A stretch of DNA of 64,000 nucleotides from DASUPK01 sp963695675 (GTDB taxonomy: Bacteria > Actinomycetota > Thermoleophilia > Solirubrobacterales > 70-9), in NCBI GenBank assembly GCA_963695675.1, contig CAVOGY010000007.1, positions 310,001-374,000 of the forward strand, in the 5' to 3' direction. The notes under the pieces were generated by a model, which was given only the letters and a program-made list of their open reading frames with translations, searched no databases and was not told the origin of the DNA. This document shows positions 41,410 through 50,670 of this stretch, one piece after another. The position numbers and the translations under genes are program-made. Within the stretch, counting starts at the first letter, position 1, and the number at the start of each line of letters is the position of its first letter.

Positions 41410-42812
41410 CGCGGTTGCGCTCCATCCACGAGAGCCTCCGCGAGCTTGTAGATGTCGCCCGCGCCGATCGTGATCAGCAGGTCGCCCTCCTCGAGCCTGG
41501 GGCCGAGCGCCTGGACGGCCGTCTCGGTGGTGGGAAGCCACCAGACCCGCCCTCCCCGGGCATGGTCGGCGGCCTCCTCGGCCACCATCAGGCCGCTCAC
41601 CCCGGCGAGGGGCCCCACGGGCTCCTCGCGAGCCGGGTAGACGTCGAGGACCGCGACCTCGTCGGCCCCGGCGAGCGCCGCGCCGAACTCCGGGGCGAGC
41701 ACCTTGGTCCGTGAGTAGAGATGGGGCTGGAAGGCCACGATCAGTCGCCGGGGGCCGAGCTCGCGGGCGGCCTCGAGCGTGGCCGAGACCTCGGTCGGGT
41801 GATGGGCATAGTCGTCGTAGATGCGCGCGCCGTTGCGCTCACCCTTGAGCTCGAAGCGCCGCGACACCCCAGGGAAATCGCCGAGCGCCCTCGCGCACGC
41901 CTCGGCGTCGAAGCCGGCAAGCGAGAGCCCTCCGAGGGCGGCAAGCGCGTTGGCGATGTTGTGGCGGCCGGGCACGCGCAGGACGACCACGGCGTCGATG
42001 TCGGCTCCCTGGGCGCGAAAGCGGCTGCCACCGTCGGGGGCGGCGCTGATCTCGGTGGCCAGCAGGTCGGCCCTGGGAGCCGACTGGCCCGGGGCTGCCT
42101 CGAGCGCGAACCGGACCACGCGCTGGCCCTCCTGCCCGGGGAGCCGGACGTCCGCGCCGGTGACCATTGCCGTCGCCGGGGCAGCGAAGGCCGCGAACCC
42201 CTCCGCGAGCTCGGCCAGCGAGCGCCAGCGCGAGTGGTGATCGAGCTCCAAGTTGGTGATCGCGGCGATCTCCGGGCGCAGCTTCAGGAAGCTTGCGTCG
42301 CTCTCGTCGGCCTCGGCGACGACCCAATCGCCCTCTCCCCAGCCGGCGTTGGCGGGCTCGCCGCCCGGTCCAGCGCGGAGCAGCTCACCGCCGAGGAAGA
42401 AAGCGGCGTCGGCGCCGATGCCGCGCAGCGCCCAGACGCACATCGCGGCCGTCGTCGTCTTGCCGTGGGTTCCCGCCACGGCCAGCAGTCTGCGCTGCGA
42501 GCAGAGCTCGGCGAGGAGCTCGCCACGATGGATCACGGTCTGCCCCCGCTCACGCGCCCTGATCAGCTCCGGGTTGTCCCCCGGAACAGCGGTCGAAACG
42601 ACCACCTCCGCGTCCGCTGGGACCTGGTCCGCGTCGTGTCCGAGGTAAGGCTCGATTCCCGCGGCCCGCAGGCGCTCCATATATGAGGACTCGGCCCGGT
42701 CGGAGCCGGTCACCTGCGCGCCCAGCGCCCTGGTGACGAGCGCCAGGCCGCTCATCCCGGCACCTCCGATCGCGATGTAGTGGAGTCGGCGACCCCGCAT
42801 CGGCTCAGGCAC
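41406..42812 (-). CDS. murC: UDP-N-acetylmuramate-L-alanine ligase
   Basis: The protein has 468 residues and adds the first residue of the stem peptide. IAIGGAGMSGLALV is the N-terminal UDP-binding loop, VAGTHGKTTTAAM is the ATP loop, ADESDASFLKLRPEIAAITNLELDHH and YDDYAHHPTE follow. It overlaps murG by eight bases. Confidence 0.96.
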   Translation of the reverse strand: MPEPMRGRRLHYIAIGGAGMSGLALVTRALGAQVTGSDRAESSYMERLRAAGIEPYLGHDADQVPADAEVVVSTAVPGDNPELIRARERGQTVIHRGELLAELCSQRRLLAVAGTHGKTTTAAMCVWALRGIGADAAFFLGGELLRAGPGGEPANAGWGEGDWVVAEADESDASFLKLRPEIAAITNLELDHHSRWRSLAELAEGFAAFAAPATAMVTGADVRLPGQEGQRVVRFALEAAPGQSAPRADLLATEISAAPDGGSRFRAQGADIDAVVVLRVPGRHNIANALAALGGLSLAGFDAEACARALGDFPGVSRRFELKGERNGARIYDDYAHHPTEVSATLEAARELGPRRLIVAFQPHLYSRTKVLAPEFGAALAGADEVAVLDVYPAREEPVGPLAGVSGLMVAEEAADHARGGRVWWLPTTETAVQALGPRLEEGDLLITIGAGDIYKLAEALVDGAQPR

Positions 42813-43911
42813 CAGGCGCCGCCCCCAGGACCTCCCGGGCGATTCGCTCGGCCGCGTCGGGCTTCGCCAGTCGCCGGGCAGCGGTCGACATCGCCCGCAG
42901 CCGATCCTCGTCGGAGAGCAGCTCGGCGATCTCCGCGCTGAGCCGCTCGGGGCTCAGCTCTCCGTCCGGGATCATCACCGCGCCGCCGCCGTCGGCCATC
43001 CAACGGGCGTTGGTCATCTGATGATCGCCCGTCGCGTACGGGTAGGGGATCAGGATCGCGGGCCGACCGGCCGCCGCGATCTCCATCACCGAGCCGCCCG
43101 CTCGGGCGACGACCAGGTCGGCAGCGGCGAGCACATCGCCGAGGTTGGGCTCGTACTGGATCAGCGTGTAGCGCTCCGGGCTGCCCTGCTCGTCCCAGCG
43201 CCGCCTGAGCTCGCCGTAGTCCCGACGCCCCACCACGTGCAGGACCCAGGGCTGCCCGACGTGATCGTGAGGAAGGCCCCGCTCGAGCCGAGTGAACGCG
43301 TCGAACGCGGCCAGGTTGATCGAGCGTGCGCCCAGGCTGCCGCCGACGACGGTCACGCAGTCCGCCGGCTCCGGGATCCCGAAGCGGCGCCTGGCGACGG
43401 TCGGGTCCGCCTCGAGGACAGCACGCGGCACGGGTCTCCCGGTCACCACGTAGGGACCTCCATCCCTGCCCGGGATCGGGAAGGAGAGGCAGACGCGGCT
43501 GGCGCGGCGCGCGAGCAGCCGGTTGGCGAGTCCGAGATGGCTGTCGGCCTCGGTGAGCACGAGTGGCACCCCTATCCTGACCGCGGCGAGGCCGACCGGC
43601 CCGGCCACGTATCCGCCGCCACCCAGCACGACGTCCGCTCGGCGCCGGGTGAGCAGGCGCCGCGCGTCGCGCGTCGCGCCGACGGCCCTCCACGCCGCGA
43701 CGGCGGCCTTCAGCGGGTTGCGCCGGTCGAACCCGCTGACCCGCAGGTAATCGATGTGGTAGCCGGCGGCGGGAACGAGGTCCGCCTCGGCACGCTCGCG
43801 GGTGCCGAGGAAGCTGACCTCTGCGCCCTCAGCGCGAAGCGCGTCGGCGACGGCGATCGCCGGCACGACGTGCCCCGCCGTGCCGCCGGCCGCTATCACG
43901 ACTCGTGCCAT
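42805..43911 (-). CDS. murG: UDP-GlcNAc:undecaprenyl-PP-MurNAc-pentapeptide transferase
   Basis: The protein has 368 residues and makes lipid II at the inner face of the membrane. VVIAAGGTAGHVVPAIAVADAL is the glycine-rich lipid-binding loop, VVGGSLGARSINLAA and VVARAGGSVMEIAAAGRPAILIPYP are the donor-site motifs. Its first 83 bases overlap the ftsW 3' end. Confidence 0.96.
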   Translation of the reverse strand: MARVVIAAGGTAGHVVPAIAVADALRAEGAEVSFLGTRERAEADLVPAAGYHIDYLRVSGFDRRNPLKAAVAAWRAVGATRDARRLLTRRRADVVLGGGGYVAGPVGLAAVRIGVPLVLTEADSHLGLANRLLARRASRVCLSFPIPGRDGGPYVVTGRPVPRAVLEADPTVARRRFGIPEPADCVTVVGGSLGARSINLAAFDAFTRLERGLPHDHVGQPWVLHVVGRRDYGELRRRWDEQGSPERYTLIQYEPNLGDVLAAADLVVARAGGSVMEIAAAGRPAILIPYPYATGDHQMTNARWMADGGGAVMIPDGELSPERLSAEIAELLSDEDRLRAMSTAARRLAKPDAAERIAREVLGAAPGA

Positions 43912-45184
43912 TGCTTGCTGCGCGCTTTCTCGTTACACGGGTTGCTCCTCGCTTCGCTCGGAGCACCCTTGCATCACGGGTTCCGCCCTTGACCACGCGC
44001 AGTCTCGCAGGGCCCCCGGCCGAGCGGCGCCCCCTGCCGGATCCGCTCAGCCTCGAGGCCCGCGCGGTGGGCCGACGGGCGACGTTCAGGATCAGGCCGG
44101 CGGCGGCAAGCGTGAGTACCAGGCTCGTCCCCCCGTAGGAGACGAATGGCAGGGGCACGCCGGTGAGCGGGGCCAGGCCGAGCACGGCGAACAGGTTGAG
44201 GGCGGCCTGGGCCATGATCAGAGAGGTGAGGCCCGCCGCGAGCAGCTTGCTGAAGCGGTCGCGGGCACGGTGGGCGGCTCGCAGCCCGGCGTAGCCGAAC
44301 ATCCCGAAGAGCCCGATCAGGACAAACATCCCGACCAGCCCGAGCTCCTCTCCGATTACCGCGGCCACCATGTCCGTGTGTGCCTCGGGCAGGTAGGACG
44401 CCTTCTGCACGCTCTCGCCGAGCCCGACGCCGGTCAGCCCGCCGGATCCCACCGCGATGGTCGCCTGCTTCGCCTGGAAGCCGCTGCCGCTCGTGTCGCT
44501 TCTGGGATGAAGGAAGCCGGTGAGACGGGCTTCCTGGTAGGGGTGAGTCGCGATCATCCCCAGGCCGATCACGGCGATGACGATGGCGACCGGCGCCAGG
44601 GTGCGCGGCCGAACGCCCGCCACGAAGAGGATGCAGCAGACGGAGACCGCGGCGATGATCGCCGTGCCCAGGTCGGGCTCCTTGGCGATCAGCAGCACCG
44701 AGGCGCCGACAATCAACAGGTACGGCCCGAGGCCGCCGAGCGTCCGGGCGCGCTTCGGCTCCGAAGACAGGAGGTAGGCGCCGTAGAGGATCAGGGCGAT
44801 CTTCGCGAACTCGGAGGGCTGGAACTTGAAGAAGCCCCCGCCGACCCAGCGCTGCGCGCCGTTCACCTGCGTTCCCACGCCAGGGAGCAGCACGACCAGG
44901 AGCAGGAATAGCGATGAGACCAGGATCAGCGGCGTCATCACCCTGACCGCGGCGACCCCGCGCACCGATGCGATCCGCATCACCGCCAGGCCGATCGCTC
45001 CGAAGACCAGGGTTCGCTCGAGGTAGTAGAAGCCGTTGCCGCCGCTGCTGAGCAGCGAGCGGGCCGAGCTGGCACTGAACACCATGACCGCGCCGAAGGC
45101 GAGCAGGCAGAGGGTTGCGGTGAGCAGCAGGGAGTACTCGGGCGGTGGAGCCGCCCGGTTCTGGGCCCTGCCGGCGCCGCTCAT
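43829..45184 (-). CDS. ftsW: Lipid II polymerase FtsW (SEDS family)
   Basis: The protein has about 451 residues with ten helices. QRWVGGGFFKFQPSEFAKIALILYGA, AKEPDLGTAIIAA, YLPEAHTDMVAAVIGEELGLVG and PLPFVSYGGTSLVLTLAAAG are SEDS signatures. After the last helix, an Arg/Lys/Gly-rich tail of about 90 residues runs on; part of it (TRDARVLRAKRGATRV) is encoded by a dispersed repeat. ATG 45184 overlaps the murD stop; the tail overlaps murG. Confidence 0.94.
   Translation of the reverse strand: MSGAGRAQNRAAPPPEYSLLLTATLCLLAFGAVMVFSASSARSLLSSGGNGFYYLERTLVFGAIGLAVMRIASVRGVAAVRVMTPLILVSSLFLLLVVLLPGVGTQVNGAQRWVGGGFFKFQPSEFAKIALILYGAYLLSSEPKRARTLGGLGPYLLIVGASVLLIAKEPDLGTAIIAAVSVCCILFVAGVRPRTLAPVAIVIAVIGLGMIATHPYQEARLTGFLHPRSDTSGSGFQAKQATIAVGSGGLTGVGLGESVQKASYLPEAHTDMVAAVIGEELGLVGMFVLIGLFGMFGYAGLRAAHRARDRFSKLLAAGLTSLIMAQAALNLFAVLGLAPLTGVPLPFVSYGGTSLVLTLAAAGLILNVARRPTARASRLSGSGRGRRSAGGPARLRVVKGGTRDARVLRAKRGATRVTRKRAASNGTSRDSGRRHGGARRAGDRRRRRASR
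43935..43973. repeat. Dispersed palindromic element, type A, inside the ftsW 3' end
   Basis: ACACGGGTTGCTCC, the loop TCGCTTCGCT and CGGAGCACCC form a nine-pair stem with one bulged T, followed by TTGCA. It is the simple (non-nested) form of the element and is read through as codons of ftsW. Confidence 0.75.
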
Positions 45185-46554
45185 CCGAGCGCCTCCACCA
45201 GCTCGCGGAACCGATCGCCGCGCTCCTCGAAGTCGCGGAACGCGTCGAAGCTCGCGCACGCCGGGGAAAGCAGGACGACCTCGCCGGGCTTGGCTTCGGC
45301 CGCAGCCGCCTCGACGGCGCGCTCGAGCGTTCCGCAGTCGGTGATTTCGATGCCGGCCTGGGCCGCGGGTGCAAGCTCGCGGGACATGCGCTCGGTGGCC
45401 TCACCGATCAGGTAGCAGGCGACGCAGCGCTCGACCACCGCCGGGGCCAGCGGCGCGAAGCTCTCCTGCTTAGGACGACCGCCTGCGATCAGTCGAACGC
45501 CGCCGTCGAAAGCCCGGATACCGGCGAGAGCCGAGGTCACGTTGGTTGCCTTCGAGTCGTTGACATAGAGGACCCCGTCGCGCTCCCGGATTCTCTCGAG
45601 GCGGTGGCGCACGCCCGGGAAGCTCCGCAGCCCCTCCGCGACGGCGTCGCGCGGAAGGCCGGAGGCGAGCGCCGCCGCGGCCGCCGCCATCGCGTTCTCG
45701 ACGTTGTGGTTCCCGAGGAGCTGCAGCTCGTCGGCGCGGATCAGCGGCTCCTCGGCCGCGAAGATCACCCCGTCGCGCATGCTGAGCTCACAGTCGGGAT
45801 CCGCCGCCTCCTCCTCGGCGGGGCAGACGCGGACCAGGCGGGCGCAACCGCCCAGGTCCCGCCCCTGGAGCTCCTCGGTCTGGCCGTTGTAGACGGCGAC
45901 GTCGTCGTTCCCCTGGTTGGCGAAGATGCGTAGCTTCGCCGCCAGGTAGTTCTCGAGCGTCCCGTGGCGATCGAGGTGGTCGGGCGCGATGTTGACGAAG
46001 ACCGCACACTCGGGGGAGAAGTAGTTGGTGTCCTCGAGCTGAAAGCTCGATGCCTCGCAGACCACCGTGGCCTCCGGGTCGATGGCGCCGACCAGCGAGG
46101 CGAGCGGCGTGCCGACGTTGCCGGCCACGGCCACCGGCCGGCCCGCGGTCCGGTAGAGGTGGCCGATCAGCTCCGTGGTGGTGGTCTTGCCGTTCGTCCC
46201 GGTGACTGCGCAGAAGTCGTTCGGGATCAGCCGCCAGGCGAGCTCGAGCTCGCCGGTGACCTCGATGCCGCGCTCGCGCGCCGCCTGAACGACCGGGGCA
46301 TCCTGGGGCACGCCGGGGCTCTTGACCAGCGTTCGGGCAGGATCGAGTTGCCGTGTTCCATCCACGCCCATGCTGACTTCGACGCCTGCCTGCGCGAGCC
46401 CTGCCGCCTCGTCGGGGTCACCGGCGTCGACCCCAAGCACGGTCTCACCACGCCCGGCGAGCACACTCGCGATCGCCGCCCCGGAGCGCGCCAGCCCGAC
46501 GACCAGGAAGGGCCCCGCGGGCAGCGGCGGGCGTGGTTTCGTGCCTGAGTTCAC
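45181..46554 (-). CDS. murD: UDP-N-acetylmuramoylalanine-D-glutamate ligase
   Basis: The protein has 457 residues and adds D-Glu. FLVVGLARSGAAIASVL is the UDP-binding start, AVTGTNGKTTTTELIGHL the ATP loop, EASSFQLEDTNYFSPECAVFVNIAPDHLDRH and VNDSKATN the later motifs. The start is GTG 46554. A 152-bp gap separates it from mraY and shows no gene; it holds a TTGACA without a matching -10. Confidence 0.96.
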   Translation of the reverse strand: MNSGTKPRPPLPAGPFLVVGLARSGAAIASVLAGRGETVLGVDAGDPDEAAGLAQAGVEVSMGVDGTRQLDPARTLVKSPGVPQDAPVVQAARERGIEVTGELELAWRLIPNDFCAVTGTNGKTTTTELIGHLYRTAGRPVAVAGNVGTPLASLVGAIDPEATVVCEASSFQLEDTNYFSPECAVFVNIAPDHLDRHGTLENYLAAKLRIFANQGNDDVAVYNGQTEELQGRDLGGCARLVRVCPAEEEAADPDCELSMRDGVIFAAEEPLIRADELQLLGNHNVENAMAAAAAALASGLPRDAVAEGLRSFPGVRHRLERIRERDGVLYVNDSKATNVTSALAGIRAFDGGVRLIAGGRPKQESFAPLAPAVVERCVACYLIGEATERMSRELAPAAQAGIEITDCGTLERAVEAAAAEAKPGEVVLLSPACASFDAFRDFEERGDRFRELVEALG

Positions 46555-46706
46555 ATAATCATCTTCGCCCCCAGGACCTCACTCCCTGCGTTCCTTCGCC
46601 AACGCAGCTCCGCAAGTGGCTGTCAACCGTCCACATCGCCCACGCAATGTCTCGACGCGGAGTGGCGCTTTCCGTGCAAAGCGGCTATCTCGGACGCTTC
46701 CGCCCG

Positions 46707-47684
46707 CTACGTCCCGATCGACTGCTGGTAGAGCGTGAAGCCGATCCCGGCGCAGACCGCGGCGATGATCCAGAAGCGCAGCATGATCTTGGTCTCCGAC
46801 CAGGCCAGGAGCTCGAAGTGGTGGTGCACCGGCGCCATCAGCAACACGCGGCGGCGGAACGCCTTGAAGGCGGCAACCTGGAGCGCGACCGAGAGCGCCT
46901 CGATCACGAAGATCCCTCCGGTGACGATCAACAGGATCTCGGTCTGCGTCATCACCGCCAGCGCCCCGATCGCGCCGCCCAACCCCAGCGACCCGGTGTC
47001 CCCCATGAAGATGGAGGCGGGAAACGAGTTGAACCAGAGGAAGCCGATGCATCCCCCGACGAGCGTGGCCGAGAGCAGCGAGAGGTCGTGTTCGCCGCTG
47101 GTGATGAATGTGATGGCGGTGTAGGCGAGCAAGACGATTGCGCAGCAGCCCGCGGCCAGGCCGTCGAGCCCATCGGTCAGGTTGACCGCGTTGCTCGATC
47201 CCGCGATCACCAGGAAGATGACCACCAGGTAGACGGCGTCGGGGATGTCCAGGGAGGCATCCGAGATGCGCAGCTCGAGGCTCGAGTCGAGGCCGATCGA
47301 GTGCTTGGCGACGTACCAGAGCCCAATTGCGAGCGCCGCCTGGAAGAAAAGCTTGTAGCGCGCCGATAGGCCGAGCGAGCGGCGCCGGACGATCTTCAGG
47401 AAGTCGTCGGCGAATCCGATCGCCGCGCAGCCCAGTGCCACGCCGAAGACCGCGAGGCTCTGCGTGTCGCGGTCAGAAAGCACCAGATACGGAATCGCGA
47501 TCGCCGTGAAGACGATCAGCCCGCCCATCGAGGGCGTGCCGGCCTTCTCGTGATGCTCCTCCGGGCCCTCCTCCCGGATGTGCTGCCCGAACTCCTTGAG
47601 GCGCAGATATTCGATGAAGCGGGGGCCCAGGAAGATGCAGATCAACATCGCGGCCATGCCGGCGATCAGGATTTCGCCGAGCAT
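46707..47684 (-). CDS. mraY: Phospho-MurNAc-pentapeptide translocase
   Basis: The protein has 325 residues and ten helices, and makes lipid I. HHEKAGTPSMGGLIVF, GFADDFLKIV (catalytic Asp pair), NAVNLTDGLDGLAAG and APVHHHFELLAWSETKI are signatures. It starts directly at the murF stop. Confidence 0.97.
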   Translation of the reverse strand: MLGEILIAGMAAMLICIFLGPRFIEYLRLKEFGQHIREEGPEEHHEKAGTPSMGGLIVFTAIAIPYLVLSDRDTQSLAVFGVALGCAAIGFADDFLKIVRRRSLGLSARYKLFFQAALAIGLWYVAKHSIGLDSSLELRISDASLDIPDAVYLVVIFLVIAGSSNAVNLTDGLDGLAAGCCAIVLLAYTAITFITSGEHDLSLLSATLVGGCIGFLWFNSFPASIFMGDTGSLGLGGAIGALAVMTQTEILLIVTGGIFVIEALSVALQVAAFKAFRRRVLLMAPVHHHFELLAWSETKIMLRFWIIAAVCAGIGFTLYQQSIGT

Positions 47685-49046
47685 CTAGCGACCCGCGAGC
47701 TTCTCGGCGACTCGTTCCAGCCCGACCGCGCGCGAGCCCTTGACCAGCACCGCGTCGCCGTGCCCAAGTGCGGCAGCGAGCGCATCGGCAGCCGCATCGG
47801 CGTCCCCCACCTGCTGGTCGGGCCGGTATTCGGACGCGTGCTCGCCCACCCCAATGATCAGCTCGACGCCGCGCTCTCGCGCGTACTCGCCGATCTCGCG
47901 GTGATAGGCGGCGGCGTCCGGCCCAAGCTCTCGCATCTCCCCCAGCACCGCAAGCCGCCGACCCGCTGCCGAGAGCGAGGCGAGATGGTCCAGCGCCGCC
48001 CGCATCGAGATCGGGTTGGCGTTGTAGCAATCGTTGATCAGGATGGCTTTCTCCGGGAGCTCCACCAGTTCCCCACGAAGGCGCGAGAAGACTATCCCGG
48101 GCGCCCGATCCGCCATCGCATCCAGCGGGAATCCGAGCGCGACACCGGCGGCGATCGCGGCCAGGGCGTTGTCGAGGTTGTACGCCTCGACGAAGGGCAG
48201 CTTGAAGCGATGCTCGCCGACCGGGGTGCGGACGACCGCGCCGGTTTCCCCTGCCTCGGCCATCACGCTCACCGCCTCCACGTCCCCGCCGGCCCCGAAG
48301 CGCAGCAGGTTCGGCGCCCGCCCGAGGTGGGGCTCGAGGGGCTTCGAGGCCGCCGGGACCACCGCCGTCCCACCCGGGCGCAGGCCGTCGATGATCTCCG
48401 CCTTGGCCGCGGCGATCGCCTCGACGGATCCCAGCAGCTCGACATGCACCGGGCCGACGTTGGTGATCACGGCCACGTCGGGGGCGGCGATCGCGCAGAG
48501 CTCCGCAATCTGACCCGGGCCCCGCATCCCCATCTCGAGGACGAGCACGTCGGTCCCCTCCTCCGCGCCGAGCACGGCCAGCGGCAGGCCGATCTCGGTG
48601 TTGTAGTTCTCGGGACTGGCGTGGACCTCGCCGGGCAGGAGCGCGCGGCAGACGTCCTTGACGGAGGTCTTGCCGGTCGAGCCGGTGATCCCCACCACCC
48701 GGCTTCCAAGCTGCTCGCGCCAGGCCCGCGCCAGCGACTGCAGCGAGGCCACCGGGTCGGCGGCTCCGAGAACCCAGCCCGAGCCTTCCATCGCACCAAC
48801 GCGCTGCTGGGCGGCGAGCTCGCGGCCCCACTGGGTGCCCACCAGGATCCCCCAGGCGCCCTGACGCAGCGCGGCGGCCCCGAATTCCCCGCCGTTGGCA
48901 CGCTCCCCGGGGAGCCCGACGAACAGGTCGCCCTCACGGACCTCCCGGGAGTCGATCACGACGCGCTTCGGCCCTCCCTCGCCACCGCTCGCCAGTACCT
49001 CCGCCCCGGCCACCGAGGCGAGTCGGTCACCCTCGAGCGAGATCAA
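47685..49046 (-). CDS. murF: UDP-MurNAc-tripeptide-D-Ala-D-Ala ligase
   Basis: The protein has 453 residues and completes the pentapeptide. VVIDSREVREGDLFVGLPGERANG is the N-terminal domain, VVGITGSTGKTSVKDV the ATP loop, ENYNTEIGLPLAVL, EMGMRGPGQIAELCAI and INDCYNANPISMRAAL follow. It overlaps murE by four bases. Confidence 0.96.
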   Translation of the reverse strand: MISLEGDRLASVAGAEVLASGGEGGPKRVVIDSREVREGDLFVGLPGERANGGEFGAAALRQGAWGILVGTQWGRELAAQQRVGAMEGSGWVLGAADPVASLQSLARAWREQLGSRVVGITGSTGKTSVKDVCRALLPGEVHASPENYNTEIGLPLAVLGAEEGTDVLVLEMGMRGPGQIAELCAIAAPDVAVITNVGPVHVELLGSVEAIAAAKAEIIDGLRPGGTAVVPAASKPLEPHLGRAPNLLRFGAGGDVEAVSVMAEAGETGAVVRTPVGEHRFKLPFVEAYNLDNALAAIAAGVALGFPLDAMADRAPGIVFSRLRGELVELPEKAILINDCYNANPISMRAALDHLASLSAAGRRLAVLGEMRELGPDAAAYHREIGEYARERGVELIIGVGEHASEYRPDQQVGDADAAADALAAALGHGDAVLVKGSRAVGLERVAEKLAGR

Positions 49047-50551
49047 CTGGCGGCGGCTTTCAGCTTCCGCAGCTCGTCCCGGGCCACGTCGCGATCGTCG
49101 AAGGGCACCTTGCGGCCCTCCTCAAACTCCTGGCCCTGCTCGTGCCCCTTGCCGGCGATCACGACGGTGTCGCCCTCGCCGGCGCGCCCGAGCGCCAGCG
49201 CGATGGCGGCACGCCGGTCCTGCTCGACCACGACCTGGGCCGGCGGGTCGGCCGGGATCCCGGCCTGGATCTGATCGATGATGGCGGCGGGGTCTTCCGA
49301 GCGGGGGTTGTCAGAGGTGACCACCGCGACGTCGGAGAGCTCCGCCCCCGCCCTGCCCATCAGCGGCCGTTTCTCGCGATCGCGGTCACCGCCGGCGCCG
49401 AAGACCGAGATCAGGCGACTCCGGGTCAGCCGCCGCGCCGCGGCCAGCACGTTCTCCATCGAGTCCGGGGTGTGGGCGTAGTCGACGATCACCGCGAACG
49501 GCTGCCCCTCGTCGATCGACTGGAACCGTCCGGGGACCTGATCCGCCGAGGCGAGCGCCTTCGAAGCCTGCTCGAGGTCCAGGCCCAGGGCGTGAGCCAC
49601 CGCGAGCGCCGCCAAGGCGTTGGCGACGTTGAAGTCTCCCGGCAGGGGAGTCTCGACGTCGAGCGCGCCCTCCGGCGAGAGGCATACGCAGCGAGAGCCA
49701 CTCGCGTCGAACGCCACGTCGCGGGCGCTCAGGTCGGCCGCGCCGCCGGCCGCCGAGTAGGTGATGCAGTCCCCGCCCTCCCCGCAGGAGAGCTCCTCGG
49801 CCAGGCGCCGCCCGTACGGATCGTCGAGATTGATCACCGAGATCCCTCCCTCGAGCTCGATGATCGGCGCCCCGCCCTCGCCCGAGAAGAGCAGCCGCTT
49901 GGCGCCGAAGTAATCCTCCATATCGGCGTGGAAGTCGAGGTGGTCCTGGCTCAGGTTGGTGAAGACCTTCACCGCGAAGTGGATCGCGTCCGCTCGGTGA
50001 AGGACGAGGGCGTGCGAGGAGACCTCCATCGCGCAGTACTCGTCGCCCGCCTCCAGCATGCGGTCGAAGGTGCGCTGCAGGTCGATCGCCTCCGGCGTCG
50101 TCCGCTCGACGTCCTCGACCTCGCCACCGATGACCCGCTGGACCGTGCCCAGCAGGCCGCAGCGCTTGCCCGCCGACTCGAGGAGGTGCCGGACCAGGAA
50201 GGCGGTGGTCGTCTTGCCGTTCGTGCCCGTGATCCCGACGACGGCGAGCTCCGAGGTCGGGTCGCCGTTGAAGGTCGCGGCGATCGGCGCCATCGCGGCC
50301 CTCGCGTCCTCGACCTGCGCCTGAGGCACGTCCAGGTCGAGCGCGCGCTCGACCACCAGTGCCACCGCGCCCAATTCGATCGCCCTGGCCGCGAAATCGT
50401 GACCGTCTGTCCGCTCGCCCGGGAAGCAGAAGAAGAGCGTCCCGCCGCCGACGCGCCGGCTGTCGTACGCCAGATCGCGGATCTCAACCGAGGCGTCCCC
50501 GCGCACCTCTGCGGCCACACCCGCGGCTCTCAGCAGCTCGCCCAGCTCCAT
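49043..50551 (-). CDS. murE: UDP-MurNAc-L-Ala-D-Glu-meso-diaminopimelate ligase
   Basis: The protein has 502 residues and adds the third residue. DSRRVGGGTLFFCFPGERTDGHDF, VVGITGTNGKTTTAFLVRHLL and VDYAHTPDSMENVL are conserved. TSDNPRSEDP is the DNPR motif that selects meso-diaminopimelate over lysine, so the wall is predicted to be the diaminopimelate type. ATG 50551 has a TAGAAT nine bases upstream. Confidence 0.96.
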   Translation of the reverse strand: MELGELLRAAGVAAEVRGDASVEIRDLAYDSRRVGGGTLFFCFPGERTDGHDFAARAIELGAVALVVERALDLDVPQAQVEDARAAMAPIAATFNGDPTSELAVVGITGTNGKTTTAFLVRHLLESAGKRCGLLGTVQRVIGGEVEDVERTTPEAIDLQRTFDRMLEAGDEYCAMEVSSHALVLHRADAIHFAVKVFTNLSQDHLDFHADMEDYFGAKRLLFSGEGGAPIIELEGGISVINLDDPYGRRLAEELSCGEGGDCITYSAAGGAADLSARDVAFDASGSRCVCLSPEGALDVETPLPGDFNVANALAALAVAHALGLDLEQASKALASADQVPGRFQSIDEGQPFAVIVDYAHTPDSMENVLAAARRLTRSRLISVFGAGGDRDREKRPLMGRAGAELSDVAVVTSDNPRSEDPAAIIDQIQAGIPADPPAQVVVEQDRRAAIALALGRAGEGDTVVIAGKGHEQGQEFEEGRKVPFDDRDVARDELRKLKAAAS

Positions 50552-50560
50552 TCCGACGCG

Positions 50561-50566
50561 ATTCTA
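50561..50566 (-). promoter_or_regulatory. Predicted -10 element (TAGAAT) of murE
   Basis: TAGAAT on the minus strand is nine bases before ATG 50551, with no -35 consensus. It would give murE a leaderless or nearly leaderless mRNA of its own, needed because the plus-strand hydrolase gene separates it from ftsI. Confidence 0.4.
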
Positions 50567-50670
50567 GGAGCGACCCCCGAACGCAGCCCGCCAGGCCACC
50601 ACACAGCGATGAATTGTGGACGGTTGCTGGGTCAGATTGACTAGGAGCATTCGGCGAGAGTCCGCCGGAG

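Noticed and set aside
46615..46630. TTGACA in the gap between mraY and murD as a promoter
   Set aside because: No -10-like hexamer is found at 16-18 bp, and murD can be read from the mraY transcript.
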